Shown here: piece after piece, positions 35,332 through 43,912 of the stretch
Layout of the letters: each line of letters opens with the position of its first letter
Position numbering within the stretch: position 1 is the first letter of the stretch
Assembly (NCBI RefSeq): GCF_021311115.1
Contig: NZ_JAJTNP010000001.1
Location: 679,443-743,442 of the forward strand
Reading direction: 5' to 3'
Source of the DNA: Chryseobacterium gwangjuense
GTDB taxonomy: Bacteria; Bacteroidota; Bacteroidia; Flavobacteriales; Weeksellaceae
DNA length: 64,000 nt
Notes under the pieces: generated by a model
The model's database searches: none
What the model was told of the DNA's origin: nothing
What the model saw: the letters and a program-made list of their open reading frames with translations, nothing else
Made by a program: the position numbers and the translations under genes

Positions 35332-36354
35332 TTATTTAATAACAACCTCGTATATTTTTGACCAGTTTTTACCGGTTACCAGCATATTATCACCTTTAAA
35401 AGCAATTCCGTTTAATACATCATCACTTCCTTTTGTATTTTGTTTAGCAATATCTGTGAAATCGAATGTTCCCACTACTTCTCCGTTGGCAGGATTGATC
35501 TTTAAGATAATCGGTTTTTGCCATACGTTGGCATAGATAAATCCATTATGATATTCAAGTTCATTCAGCTGATCATAAGCCTGAGAACTTCCTGCAACCG
35601 CGATGTATTTTACCAGTTTTGAAGGATCATTAGCATCTAAAAAGTACAAAAGTTTACTTCCGTCAGAAGCAATCAGGTTTTTACCATCATAAGTTAATCC
35701 CCAACCTTCTCCAAAAACATTCGGATAAGCAAATTCCTTAATAAGCTTTAAAGAGCTTTTATCATAAATATATCCTTTTTTGCTCTGCCAAGTCAGCTGA
35801 TATACTTTATCCCCAACAATGGTGCTTCCTTCAGAAAAATCTTCCTGAGCCTGTTTTGTAGAAGCAAGAGGAGTTGTAGTTCCCAACGTATATTTCAGGA
35901 TTTGTGAAGAACCGTTTTGCCCGTCACTTTCATAGATGGTATTGCCTTCAATCTGAAAACCCTGTACGAAGTTTTTAGGATCGTGAGGATATTCCGCTAC
36001 AATTTGGTACGTTAAGTTTTGTTCAGGATTTTTTGCAAAAACATTGATCGTAGCATCCTGATTAAGAGTTTCACCTCCTTTCTTTTTTATGTTGAAAGTA
36101 ACGGCATTATCACCTAAAGTAAAAAATTTCGGGTCTATCGTTAAATCTGAAGTTTCTTTATCTCCAAAGCTCACCGTAATGCTCTCCGCATTATCTGTAA
36201 CTTCTTTTGGAAGGGTAAGTTTATCACCAAAATGATATCCTTTTGCCTCCATAGAATTGTTATAATCACTTAAAGTACTTAAGATCTTTTCATCTTTATT
36301 ACATGAAGCTAATAACAAAATTGCAGCAAAACCTGCTATGATATTCTTTTTCAT
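35332..36354 (-). CDS. glutaminyl-peptide cyclotransferase lipoprotein, copy 1
   Basis: A 340-aa paralogue of the downstream gene. The start at 36354 gives MKKNIIAGFAAILLLASC with a lipobox; the earlier ATG at 36387 adds 11 unlikely residues. It has the same order: N-terminal beta domain (TVSFGDKETSDLTIDPKFF), then the propeller with YPHDPKNFVQGFQIEGNTIYESDG, FGEGWGLTYDGKNLIASDGS and LNELEYHNGFIYANVW. The predicted reaction is cyclisation of N-terminal glutamine on exported proteins. In Bacteroidetes, T9SS cargo often carry pyroglutamate, a plausible target class. Confidence 0.88.
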   Translation of the reverse strand: MKKNIIAGFAAILLLASCNKDEKILSTLSDYNNSMEAKGYHFGDKLTLPKEVTDNAESITVSFGDKETSDLTIDPKFFTLGDNAVTFNIKKKGGETLNQDATINVFAKNPEQNLTYQIVAEYPHDPKNFVQGFQIEGNTIYESDGQNGSSQILKYTLGTTTPLASTKQAQEDFSEGSTIVGDKVYQLTWQSKKGYIYDKSSLKLIKEFAYPNVFGEGWGLTYDGKNLIASDGSKLLYFLDANDPSKLVKYIAVAGSSQAYDQLNELEYHNGFIYANVWQKPIILKINPANGEVVGTFDFTDIAKQNTKGSDDVLNGIAFKGDNMLVTGKNWSKIYEVVIK

Positions 36355-36390
36355 TGAATTTCTAAATATTTCCCCCAAAAATAGCAAAAT

Positions 36391-36774
36391 TTATTCCGCT
36401 TTACTAATTTCATCAATATGTTGACCAAATTGTAATATATATCCATTATTGTCATAGATTGCAAATTCTCTCATTTCCCAATCAAAGGTTTCAATTTCGT
36501 AACAGATTTTGGTTTTGGTCTTCAAATCCTCCCAAAGTTCATCTACCTCATCTACAGTAAAATAAAAAGATCCACTAAAAGCGATTCCATTAAAAGTTTC
36601 ATGTTGATTCGGTTTGGTCAGCATAATTCCTACTCCGTTTTTCTCCAATGAAGCCCATTGCCATTCATCATTTCTTTCCTGTAAGGTAAAGCCCAGGATT
36701 TGAATATAAAAACCAATCGTGTCATCCAGGTTTTCTGTCCATAATATCGGACGAAGTGCTTTGTATTTTGACAT
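36391..36774 (-). CDS. VOC (glyoxalase/bleomycin-resistance) domain protein
   Basis: A 127-aa single VOC fold: ALRPILWTENLDDTIGFYIQILGF is the first beta-alpha-beta unit and YFTVDEVDELWEDLKTK the second, ending AIYDNNGYILQFGQ. No specific metal site can be assigned. The start is taken at 36774 because it leaves a 4-bp gap to the upstream SRPBCC gene; the ATG at 36789 would overlap it. The two are probably co-transcribed. Confidence 0.8.
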   Translation of the reverse strand: MSKYKALRPILWTENLDDTIGFYIQILGFTLQERNDEWQWASLEKNGVGIMLTKPNQHETFNGIAFSGSFYFTVDEVDELWEDLKTKTKICYEIETFDWEMREFAIYDNNGYILQFGQHIDEISKAE

Positions 36775-36778
36775 ATTT

Positions 36779-37204
36779 TTACTTTTCAAAATGAGGTTTC
36801 AGACTCTGACCAATAATTCCGTTCCAACCATCCGCAAAAGCTTCTCTGGAAAAATTTGCTCCCAATTCTTTCAGGTTATCAATATCATCATGAATAAGTG
36901 TAACAAAAGTTTCTTCTCCCTGTTGTTTCAATTCCCAGGTTACGGTTGTAATTCCGTCAGATAGTTCAGGATAAGACCAGGTATGTTTCAGTTTTTTGTC
37001 AGGAATTATTTCTAAAATTTCACCTTGATGATGGTATTTTTTCTCATCTCCGGGTTCATAGAAATTAAAAACATGTCCTGTTTCCAATTCAAAATCGGAA
37101 ATATCGAAATACCAGGATTTCATCTCCTGCTTATCCGTCAAAGCTTTCCAAACTTTTTCAACCGGAGCTTTTATTTTGTATTGAACGATAATGGGAATAC
37201 TCAT
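36779..37204 (-). CDS. SRPBCC/AHSA1-like domain protein
   Basis: A 141-aa START-like (AHSA1) domain: YKIKAPVEKVWKALTDKQEMKSWYF at the N-terminus, a central GHVFNFYE/GEILEI section, TTVTWELKQQGEETFVTLIHDD, and the closing helix DGWNGIIGQSLKPHFEK. Such proteins bind hydrophobic ligands or act as toxin or stress response factors; the ligand is unknown. It is placed tightly before a VOC gene. Confidence 0.82.
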   Translation of the reverse strand: MSIPIIVQYKIKAPVEKVWKALTDKQEMKSWYFDISDFELETGHVFNFYEPGDEKKYHHQGEILEIIPDKKLKHTWSYPELSDGITTVTWELKQQGEETFVTLIHDDIDNLKELGANFSREAFADGWNGIIGQSLKPHFEK

Positions 37205-37241
37205 TTTATTTTTATTTAAAAGGTCTGTTTTTACAAATCAA

Positions 37242-38855
37242 TTACCCATGAGAAAAACCTGTAATTTTTGCTTCATCAAAATCTAGCTGCATCTCAATGG
37301 TTCTCATGACATGGTCATCAAATATTTTTTCACGTTTTAACCGATGAAGTTCGTTTCTCTGTGCCTGAATAATTTGTCTCATCACCTCTTTATTTTCGTT
37401 CATCGCCGTTACATAATCTCCTGTGGTAGCCATGCATTGTACTTTATCTGCCATCATCATCATTTCATTTTCCAGCTTATGTTTCTGATGCTGTACAAGA
37501 CTGTTTTTTCCAGCCAATTCAGAGAAATCATCATCCAGTTTTTGCAAAGCCATTTCTTTCAGCTTTCTCAATAGAATGACTTCCTGCTTTTCCTCCGGCA
37601 ATTCGCTTCCTGCATCACTGATTTTCAAAAATTTTAAAATAGGGGTAAGAAGCAAACCTTGTCCTACTAAAGTAATCAATATGATCACAAAAGTGACAAA
37701 CAAAATAATATTTCGGTGCGGAAAGGCTTCTCCATTTGGTAAAAACGCAGGAATAGATAATGCTGCTGCTAAAGAAACCACTCCTCTCATAGCCGCAAAA
37801 CTGATAATGAACGGTTCGCGCCAATCCGGTTTCGGAACTTTTAGCCTTAATTCTTTAGAACAAAGCCTTGGAAAATACATCAAAGCATAGCTGTACAAAA
37901 TTCTGGTGAAAATAATCGCTCCTCCGATGATAACACTATAGAAAATCCCTTCAGAAATGGTATACTCTTTCATTCCTGCCACGACAATCGGTAATTCCAA
38001 TCCGATGAGAATGAAAATAATCGTGTTCATTAAAAAGATCAAAACGCTCCAAACATTTCCCGATTGAATCCTTGAAGTATGGCTTAAATAACAATGTGAA
38101 TTATAAGACATCAGCAACCCTCCTGCAACCACAGACAATACTCCGGAAAAATGGAAATGTTCCGCTCCTACATACATGATATAAGGAACGATTAGTGTAA
38201 TAATGGTATCAATATTCGAGTTGGACGGAATAATTCTTAGCAAAGCTCCGAAAAGCAATCCAGATCCTACTCCAATCGCTATTCCACCGATCGCCATCGT
38301 GAAAAAGTCTTTTACCGCTTCTCCAAAAATGAACTGCCCGGAAATTACCGCTGCTAAAGCAAATTTAAATACAATTAAACTCGAAGCATCATTAATCAAA
38401 CTTTCTCCTTCCAGAATACTTGTAATTTTCTTTGGAATCTTCATATGTTTCAACACTGAAGTTGCAGCGACAGCATCAGGTGGAGAATTGACTCCTCCTA
38501 ATAAAAATCCCATAGCTACTGTAAGTCCCGGAATAATGGATGATGACAAATACGCTACCACAATGGAGGTTAAAAACACCAATCCGAAAGCCATAGAAAA
38601 TATCTGCTTTCTCCATTTATGAAAATCCTGCCACGAAGTAAACCATGCCGCTTCAAATAAAATTGGCGGAAGAAAGATAAGGAAAACCAAATCCGGCTCT
38701 ATCTCAATATGCGGCATCCCTGGAATAAAACTTATCAGCAATCCAGCAATAACAAGAAATATCGGATAGGCTACTTTCAGCTTCTGCCCTATCATGACCA
38801 ATATCATCACAGACAGCAATACCGCGATTGATATTATAACATATGTGTGAATCAT
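37242..38855 (-). CDS. CPA1-family Na+/H+ antiporter
   Basis: A 537-aa antiporter with about 12 membrane helices in the first 410 residues and a C-terminal soluble helical tail (about 430-537). Diagnostic segments are LIFLPPILFEAAWFTSWQDF, GGVNSPPDAVAATSVLKHM, the ion-binding ILEGESLINDASSLIVFKFAL with the ND pair, and FAAMRGVVSLAAALSIP. It exchanges Na+ (or K+) for H+ at the inner membrane. The tail is rich in Glu, Lys and Met (KLENEMMMMADKVQ) and probably forms a coiled coil. Confidence 0.92.
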   Translation of the reverse strand: MIHTYVIISIAVLLSVMILVMIGQKLKVAYPIFLVIAGLLISFIPGMPHIEIEPDLVFLIFLPPILFEAAWFTSWQDFHKWRKQIFSMAFGLVFLTSIVVAYLSSSIIPGLTVAMGFLLGGVNSPPDAVAATSVLKHMKIPKKITSILEGESLINDASSLIVFKFALAAVISGQFIFGEAVKDFFTMAIGGIAIGVGSGLLFGALLRIIPSNSNIDTIITLIVPYIMYVGAEHFHFSGVLSVVAGGLLMSYNSHCYLSHTSRIQSGNVWSVLIFLMNTIIFILIGLELPIVVAGMKEYTISEGIFYSVIIGGAIIFTRILYSYALMYFPRLCSKELRLKVPKPDWREPFIISFAAMRGVVSLAAALSIPAFLPNGEAFPHRNIILFVTFVIILITLVGQGLLLTPILKFLKISDAGSELPEEKQEVILLRKLKEMALQKLDDDFSELAGKNSLVQHQKHKLENEMMMMADKVQCMATTGDYVTAMNENKEVMRQIIQAQRNELHRLKREKIFDDHVMRTIEMQLDFDEAKITGFSHG

Positions 38856-38919
38856 TATTTTGTGTATTTTTTAATTATTTTTTTTGACTTATTGTTTTTA
38901 TTAGAGGCTTTCACTTCAA

Positions 38920-39924
38920 TTAAAGCACAATATTATTTTTCGGAGCAATGGCAGGAGGAAGATCCGTTTCATCCAACATATCTCTCATATCAATTTCTAT
39001 GGTACGACTGATTTGAGTAATCGGAACATCGTTCGGACTTCCTTCAAAAGGATTAACAGAAGCCTCTCCTACACTATCCAGTGTATGGAAACACCAAGTT
39101 ACCAATAATGAAAAAGGGATATTAAACCACAAGGTAAATCCTTCTAACACCGTTCCATCACCCAGTTTATCAAATTCTTTTAATAATCCAAAGGGAACAA
39201 AAGCAATGAAAAGCAATAAAAGATAAGTCGTAATCGAAGAAAAATTTCTAGGATAAGGAAAGTTTTTAATTCTTTCTGCTTTTCCCTGATTGTCCGTAAA
39301 TTTTACCAACTGCTGATTAATCTGCGTCCACTGAAAATCATTGATTTCTCCTTTTGCATATGCTTCCGACAACACACTGCTTTGTTTAGCCATCAATTGT
39401 GTTGCTCTGTTTTTTTTACTCAAAATATATTGAAGTTCATCTTCCGAAAGATATTTTTTCAATTCTTCATCCAGCTTGGAAAGCTTTTCCGGAATGTCAT
39501 ATTTTTGTGCATACTCATCGAACTGAGCAGTAGACATATTTTCCCAGGCTCTTGATTCCCGAAGCTGAAAACGAAGTGCAGTAAGCCATGCATAATGGCG
39601 CTGAAACATTTCTTTTACTTTACTTGAATTTTTTGCAGAAAGCGAATCCCTTAAAATATATCCAAAACTACGGCTGTCATTGATGATTGCTCCATAAATC
39701 TGTCTGGCTTCCCAAAGTCGGCTGTAACTTGCATTATTTTTAAACCCCACGATAAATGCAACAGCAGTTCCCATAATCGCGATCGGCTGCCATGGAAACG
39801 ACAGAAAAGTATATCCTAAAAAATACAAAACGGTAGGAATTGTTGATAAAACAGCTAAACAAAGAATACTTCTCTTCGTCCAGACTATAAATTCAAGGGC
39901 TCCAAATCTTTTTCCTGAGTGCAT
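38920..39924 (-). CDS. bestrophin-family anion channel
   Basis: A 334-aa membrane protein of the RFP-TM/bestrophin (YneE) family. IVGFKNNASYSRLWEARQIYGAIINDSRSF is the family signature with the conserved RxWEAR segment. The C-terminal part has PFGLLKEF, TLDSVGEASVNPFEGSPNDVP and the EIDMRDML helix. Bacterial homologues are pentameric ion channels. It precedes a DUF2490 gene in the same direction, and the antiporter gene is downstream. Confidence 0.9.
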   Translation of the reverse strand: MHSGKRFGALEFIVWTKRSILCLAVLSTIPTVLYFLGYTFLSFPWQPIAIMGTAVAFIVGFKNNASYSRLWEARQIYGAIINDSRSFGYILRDSLSAKNSSKVKEMFQRHYAWLTALRFQLRESRAWENMSTAQFDEYAQKYDIPEKLSKLDEELKKYLSEDELQYILSKKNRATQLMAKQSSVLSEAYAKGEINDFQWTQINQQLVKFTDNQGKAERIKNFPYPRNFSSITTYLLLLFIAFVPFGLLKEFDKLGDGTVLEGFTLWFNIPFSLLVTWCFHTLDSVGEASVNPFEGSPNDVPITQISRTIEIDMRDMLDETDLPPAIAPKNNIVL

Positions 39925-39972
39925 AAGTGATGATTGGTTTTTAATTTTTTTATCTTTTTCAAAAAAGACCTT

Positions 39973-40647
39973 TTAATTTTTCGTAAACGGGATATTGTTA
40001 TAAAAGCCGATCTGAATCTGTCCTCTGTTTTTAGTCTCCTGAATCTGATTCATATATCCTGCTTCAATTCTCATATTTTTATTAATAACATACCCTAAAG
40101 CTCCATATACCCGGTTTCTGTCAAAAGTAGGACTGTTAAAATGCAGAAAAATCTCATTATAAACAGAACCATAAAAAGTTTTAGGCAGTATTTCTTTATT
40201 ATTAATCGGAATATTCAATCCGATCAGATATCGAAACCTCATCCTGAAATCATCCTGCAGAAAGCGCTCTTCTAAACGGTAACGATGCTGAAGATTAAAA
40301 CGTCCGAATTTCTGTTTGGTAATATATTGCTGAAAAATTCGGTGTTCTATATTTTCAGTTTTTTCGCCATTCACATAAGGCTGGCTGAGTATAAAACCAT
40401 ATCCCAACAAAACATTGTTATTATTTTCCGTCAGGTCGTATCCTAAACCTGTACGAATTAAAAGTTGCTCCAAATCTCCACCCGCATCAAAATTACGGTA
40501 CTGAACCTCATTATGCCAGTTTAGTTTTTTACTGATTTTATTGTTTCCCAAATACATATACCAAGCGCCCAAATCATTTTTCTGTGCATGCGAAAAGGTA
40601 GCTCCCAAAGTAAAAATCCCTGCAACCAATAATTTTAAAACCTTCAT
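39973..40647 (-). CDS. DUF2490 outer-membrane protein
   Basis: A 224-aa protein with a Sec signal (MKVLKLLVAGIFTLGATFSHAQ) and DUF2490 features: LGAWYMYLGNNKISKKLNWHNEVQYRNF, LLIRTGLGYDL, NLQHRYRLEERF and MRFRYLIGLNIPIN. Alternating hydrophobic strands suggest a small beta-barrel in the outer membrane. Function is unknown. It ends in RGQIQIGFYNNIPFTKN rather than a terminal Phe. Confidence 0.85.
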   Translation of the reverse strand: MKVLKLLVAGIFTLGATFSHAQKNDLGAWYMYLGNNKISKKLNWHNEVQYRNFDAGGDLEQLLIRTGLGYDLTENNNNVLLGYGFILSQPYVNGEKTENIEHRIFQQYITKQKFGRFNLQHRYRLEERFLQDDFRMRFRYLIGLNIPINNKEILPKTFYGSVYNEIFLHFNSPTFDRNRVYGALGYVINKNMRIEAGYMNQIQETKNRGQIQIGFYNNIPFTKN

Positions 40648-40807
40648 TCTTTATTTTTTCATTATTAAAATCTATCAAATAACTAAATTCAATATTAATT
40701 ATCAATAATAAGCAAAATATATTTTTTATGAAAGTTTTCCTGTCTGTTTAAAATCAGCCAATAACTTTATACTCAAATTTAGAGATTTTTGAAATGCAAA
40801 TGCATAT

Positions 40808-40840
40808 AAAATAAAAACCGACAGTTTCTACCGCCGGTTT
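40808..40840 (-). terminator. terminator of the PhnB-like gene
   Basis: On the minus strand AAACCGGCGGT pairs with ACTGTCGGTTT using two G-T wobbles, followed by a T-rich tract. The orientation is clear because the wobbles only pair on this strand. Confidence 0.7.
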
Positions 40841-40871
40841 GTTTGTATTGTATTTATTTTTAAAATAAATA

Positions 40872-41324
40872 TTAAGGATGTTGTTGCATTTTAGCAGGAT
40901 CATCATAGTTTACCATCCAGTTGATTCCGAATTTATCGGTAAACATTCCGAAATATGCTCCCCAAAATGTATCTGCCATTGGCATTGTTACCATCCCACC
41001 TTCTGATAAGCCTGCAAATAATTTATCTGCCTCTTCTTTTGAGTCCGCATTAATGGAAATTGAAAAATTATTTCCTACTTTATACTGGGATGCCCATTCA
41101 CCTCCTGTATCGCTTCCCATCAAAACTGTTTCTTTAGAAATAGGAAGAGAAACATGCATAATTTTGTTTTTATCTTCTTCAGACATTTCTCCGCATTCTT
41201 CAGATGGAGGCATTTCTCCAAAAGTTCCGATGTATGGATATTCTCCACCGAAAACAGATTTGTAAAAATCAAATGCTTCTTTACAATTTCCGTTAAATGT
41301 TAAATAAACGTTTACTGACGCCAT
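40872..41324 (-). CDS. PhnB-like VOC protein
   Basis: A 150-aa protein of the PhnB/3-demethylubiquinone-like VOC group: VYLTFNGNCKEAFDFYKSVFGGEYP, IMHVSLPISKETVLMGSD, SISINADSKEEADKLFAGLSEGG, and the closing WGAYFGMFTDKFGINWMVNYD. There is no phn pathway nearby, so phosphonate metabolism is not implied. It sits in a run of VOC and SRPBCC genes from 36.4 to 43.8 kb. Confidence 0.87.
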   Translation of the reverse strand: MASVNVYLTFNGNCKEAFDFYKSVFGGEYPYIGTFGEMPPSEECGEMSEEDKNKIMHVSLPISKETVLMGSDTGGEWASQYKVGNNFSISINADSKEEADKLFAGLSEGGMVTMPMADTFWGAYFGMFTDKFGINWMVNYDDPAKMQQHP

Positions 41325-41358
41325 AGTTTTTTATAATTTAAAGTTTTAGGTTCGAGGT

Positions 41359-41901
41359 TTATTGTTGTTCAGATACACTCTTCAATTTTGAAAGTCCCTT
41401 TTGATAATCTTTCCCAATAGCATCTTCCATATTCATAAACAACTTCATGATCGTAAAAGGATAAGGAATTTTTGAAGTAAATCCCCAAGTTGCCTTGCTT
41501 CCGCTTCCTTCAGGAGTTACGATAACATAAGCGTTCGCTTCACTTTCGTAAGGAGTTAAAAATTTAATTTCAGTATCAATTCTTTTATTCGCTGCATCCA
41601 CTTTTTTCACTTCCTGACATCCTTTTCCAGCATTCTCATTTTTACTATCCCAGCAAACTTTTTCTCCCGGATTACCAGTTACCCCGCTCCATTCTTTTTT
41701 CATGTTGGGATCCAGATCATTCCATGGACTCCATACATCCATTGCTTTCAGAGTACTGGTATTTTGCCAGACTTTTTCAGCAGGAGCATTGATAGTTATC
41801 GATTTTTCATATTTACAATCTCCGGAAATAAACGCGGCTATAATAAGCAATACGACTAGTATTAAAGCCAGCCCTATAAAAATTCTTTTTATTGTTTTCA
41901 T
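41359..41901 (-). CDS. SRPBCC polyketide-cyclase-like protein with membrane anchor
   Basis: A 180-aa protein. An N-terminal hydrophobic segment (FIGLALILVVLLIIAAFI) anchors a START-like domain: YEKSITINAPAEKVWQNTSTL, WSPWNDLDPNMKKEWSG, and the closing AIGKDYQKGLSKLKSV helix. Such anchored SRPBCC proteins are common in Bacteroidetes and lack a known ligand. It lies 34 bp before the PhnB-like gene and is probably co-transcribed with it. Confidence 0.82.
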   Translation of the reverse strand: MKTIKRIFIGLALILVVLLIIAAFISGDCKYEKSITINAPAEKVWQNTSTLKAMDVWSPWNDLDPNMKKEWSGVTGNPGEKVCWDSKNENAGKGCQEVKKVDAANKRIDTEIKFLTPYESEANAYVIVTPEGSGSKATWGFTSKIPYPFTIMKLFMNMEDAIGKDYQKGLSKLKSVSEQQ

Positions 41902-42007
41902 CTGTTTATTTTCTAATTTTTTATGGTCAGATGGAATAGCCTCAAATAATCTTCCCTTTGAGTATATGGCATTCTTATGGCTATTTCATGATTATTTTAA
42001 TTGAAAT

Positions 42008-42379
42008 TTATCTGTGCTGATCTATTAAAATCATATTTCCATCAGGATCTTTCAGGAAAATATGTTCAGGACCTGAAGTCGTTTCATCAGCTTCTTTATC
42101 CAGTTCTACTCCTTGAGTTTTTAAATGTTTCTGAATATCACGAACATCATCAAAAATCTCAAGATTTTGTGCATTTTGATCCCATCCCGGATTAAAAGTC
42201 AGCATATTTCCATCAAACATGGCCTGAAAAAGCCCGATTAAATGATCTCCGTTTTTCATGATCAGATAATTATGCTCCATATTTCCACCCATTGAGCTGA
42301 AGCCCAATTTTTCATAGAAATCTTTCGATTTTTGCAGATCCTTTACACTTAAACTTACTGAAAATGCTCCTAATTTCAT
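42008..42379 (-). CDS. VOC (glyoxalase-like) protein
   Basis: A 123-aa VOC protein: FSVSLSVKDLQKSKDFYEKLGF, HNYLIMKNGDHLIGLFQ, RDIQKHLKTQGVELDKEAD and HIFLKDPDGNMILIDQH, the last containing the usual metal-ligand area. Its first four bases overlap the end of the upstream membrane protein gene, so the two are translationally coupled. Confidence 0.83.
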   Translation of the reverse strand: MKLGAFSVSLSVKDLQKSKDFYEKLGFSSMGGNMEHNYLIMKNGDHLIGLFQAMFDGNMLTFNPGWDQNAQNLEIFDDVRDIQKHLKTQGVELDKEADETTSGPEHIFLKDPDGNMILIDQHR

Positions 42380-42780
42380 CCTTTATTTTTATTTAAAGCC
42401 AATTTATAACCTACTAACACCAATCCCCAAACTGCGATTCCTAATACCCAGAACCAGACAGGAGTCGGAAGCATCGCCAAATTAATAATGGTGATGATCA
42501 CAAAAATAACTCCCCCGATTATTGCATATTTATTTTTACCGTCATTCGCAATCTTGGTCGAGACAAATCCTACCACCAAAGCAGCCAGAGCATAAGCAAT
42601 AATTACAAAAAACAGCGCCATAAAAGGTGCATTGGGAATATACTCCTTCATTGCTTCCATGTCATCGCTTTTCATTCCCGCAGGTAACGGATATAAATAA
42701 TGTCCCAGCATTTCTACAGCCGCAACAGTAAGCGAACCGGCAACGATTCCGCCTATAACAGCTAAAATTCTTTTTAACAT
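42376..42780 (-). CDS. small four-helix membrane protein, unknown function
   Basis: A 134-aa protein with four membrane segments: residues 5-27, then PFMALFFVIIAYALAALVVGFV, YAIIGGVIFVIITIINLAML and VWFWVLGIAVWGLVLVGYKLAL. A periplasmic loop with PLPAGMKSDDMEAMKEYIP separates the first two. No family is recognised. It is the middle gene of a three-gene set with a secreted protein and a VOC protein. Confidence 0.7.
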   Translation of the reverse strand: MLKRILAVIGGIVAGSLTVAAVEMLGHYLYPLPAGMKSDDMEAMKEYIPNAPFMALFFVIIAYALAALVVGFVSTKIANDGKNKYAIIGGVIFVIITIINLAMLPTPVWFWVLGIAVWGLVLVGYKLALNKNKG

Positions 42781-42783
42781 GGT

Positions 42784-43254
42784 TTATTGATTTTTTATAC
42801 GGGTTTTAAAGTCTAAAGTTCCGTCATAGCTTTTCCAGTCACCTATAAGTTCGATATATTGACCTTCAATTTTTTCGGTGGTTTTATTCCATTTAAAAGT
42901 ATAAATGAATTTTCCTTTAAGAAGTCCGGAATGTTTTCCTTTGTTTTCTTCTGCAAGTTCGTAATTTCCATACACCGTTCCGCTCTTCTTATTGTCTTTG
43001 TATTTGGTGATGGTAAATTTACCTTCAAATTTGGCGTACACCTGATCTACAAGAGAATATCCTGAAACAAAATACTCCTGATCATTTTTTTTATTTTGCT
43101 CTGAAATATTGATTTTCAGTTTAATCTGCTCTTTTTTATTTCCAATGGTCCCCCAATAAGGTTTACTGTTATTCAGCCAGACAGATGAAATATCAGGCAT
43201 TTGGGCAAAGAAAAAATTAGAAATAAGAATGAGGAATAGTAAAGCTTTTTTCAT
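42784..43254 (-). CDS. secreted protein, unknown function
   Basis: A 156-aa protein with a signal peptide (MKKALLFLILISNFFFAQ) and one lysine-rich beta-strand domain containing WLNNSKPYWGTIGNKKEQIKL, a repeated GxY/KGKF pattern and IEGQYIELIGDWKSYDG. No family is recognised. It ends 3 bp before the small membrane protein gene, so the pair is very likely in one operon. Confidence 0.68.
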   Translation of the reverse strand: MKKALLFLILISNFFFAQMPDISSVWLNNSKPYWGTIGNKKEQIKLKINISEQNKKNDQEYFVSGYSLVDQVYAKFEGKFTITKYKDNKKSGTVYGNYELAEENKGKHSGLLKGKFIYTFKWNKTTEKIEGQYIELIGDWKSYDGTLDFKTRIKNQ

Positions 43255-43315
43255 GGTTTTTAATATTAGTTTGAATATAGTTTTAGATGATCCTCAAAAA
43301 AATTCATGATAATAC

Positions 43316-43771
43316 TTACACCCCGAATTGTGCCAAATGATGGTTCAGATGTTTTGCAAACATATTATTCCACTCCTGAGAAGAAAGTTTGCCAAACGAA
43401 TGTGATTCTTTTCCATCAAAAGCAGCTGCTCCGAGTTGTTGGGTTTTCTGAATGAAACCAATTAATCTTTTCTTTTCGTCTTCAAAATTCTTTCTTCCTT
43501 TAATTAAAAACTGAGGAGCCGTAGGAGAATCTCTAGGATAAGCCTTCTCACCCACTACTTTAGGTTTTACAAAGCTTTTTAAAATAAATTTTGCAATAGC
43601 ACCCGGTTTTTTATGTTTTTCCGGTTCATAAACCATCTCGTAAGATACACTACAATGTGCTAACATTTGATCAACCGTCATTTTTCCCCAAAGACCATGA
43701 GTGTCTTCTACAAGATTATTAATTCTATCAATGTAATTCTGAGCATCTTTGATATCAAATACGTTTTCCAT
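43316..43771 (-). CDS. DUF1569 (DinB-like) protein
   Basis: A 151-aa cytoplasmic protein with the DUF1569 pattern: LWGKMTVDQMLAHCSVSYEMVYEP near the start (histidine of the DinB-like metal site) and SQEWNNMFAKHLNHHLAQFGV at the end, supplying two further histidines. The fold is a four-helix bundle that may bind a metal. Function is unknown. It is the upstream gene of the small-gene run and stands alone. Confidence 0.82.
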   Translation of the reverse strand: MENVFDIKDAQNYIDRINNLVEDTHGLWGKMTVDQMLAHCSVSYEMVYEPEKHKKPGAIAKFILKSFVKPKVVGEKAYPRDSPTAPQFLIKGRKNFEDEKKRLIGFIQKTQQLGAAAFDGKESHSFGKLSSQEWNNMFAKHLNHHLAQFGV

Positions 43772-43912
43772 AGTTTATGTAATTGTTGAAAAACAAATAT
43801 ATCAGTTTTTTCTTTTGCTTTTTAATTATTTTTAAAAATACAAATAAGCCACTGATAAACAATTATTTAAAATCCATTTTAACGTAACAGAAAAATACGA
43901 ATTATTATTTGA

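Noticed and set aside
36355..36387. ATG at 36387 as start of the first glutaminyl cyclase
   Set aside because: The lipoprotein signal peptide starts at 36354, and the paralogue begins at the equivalent methionine.
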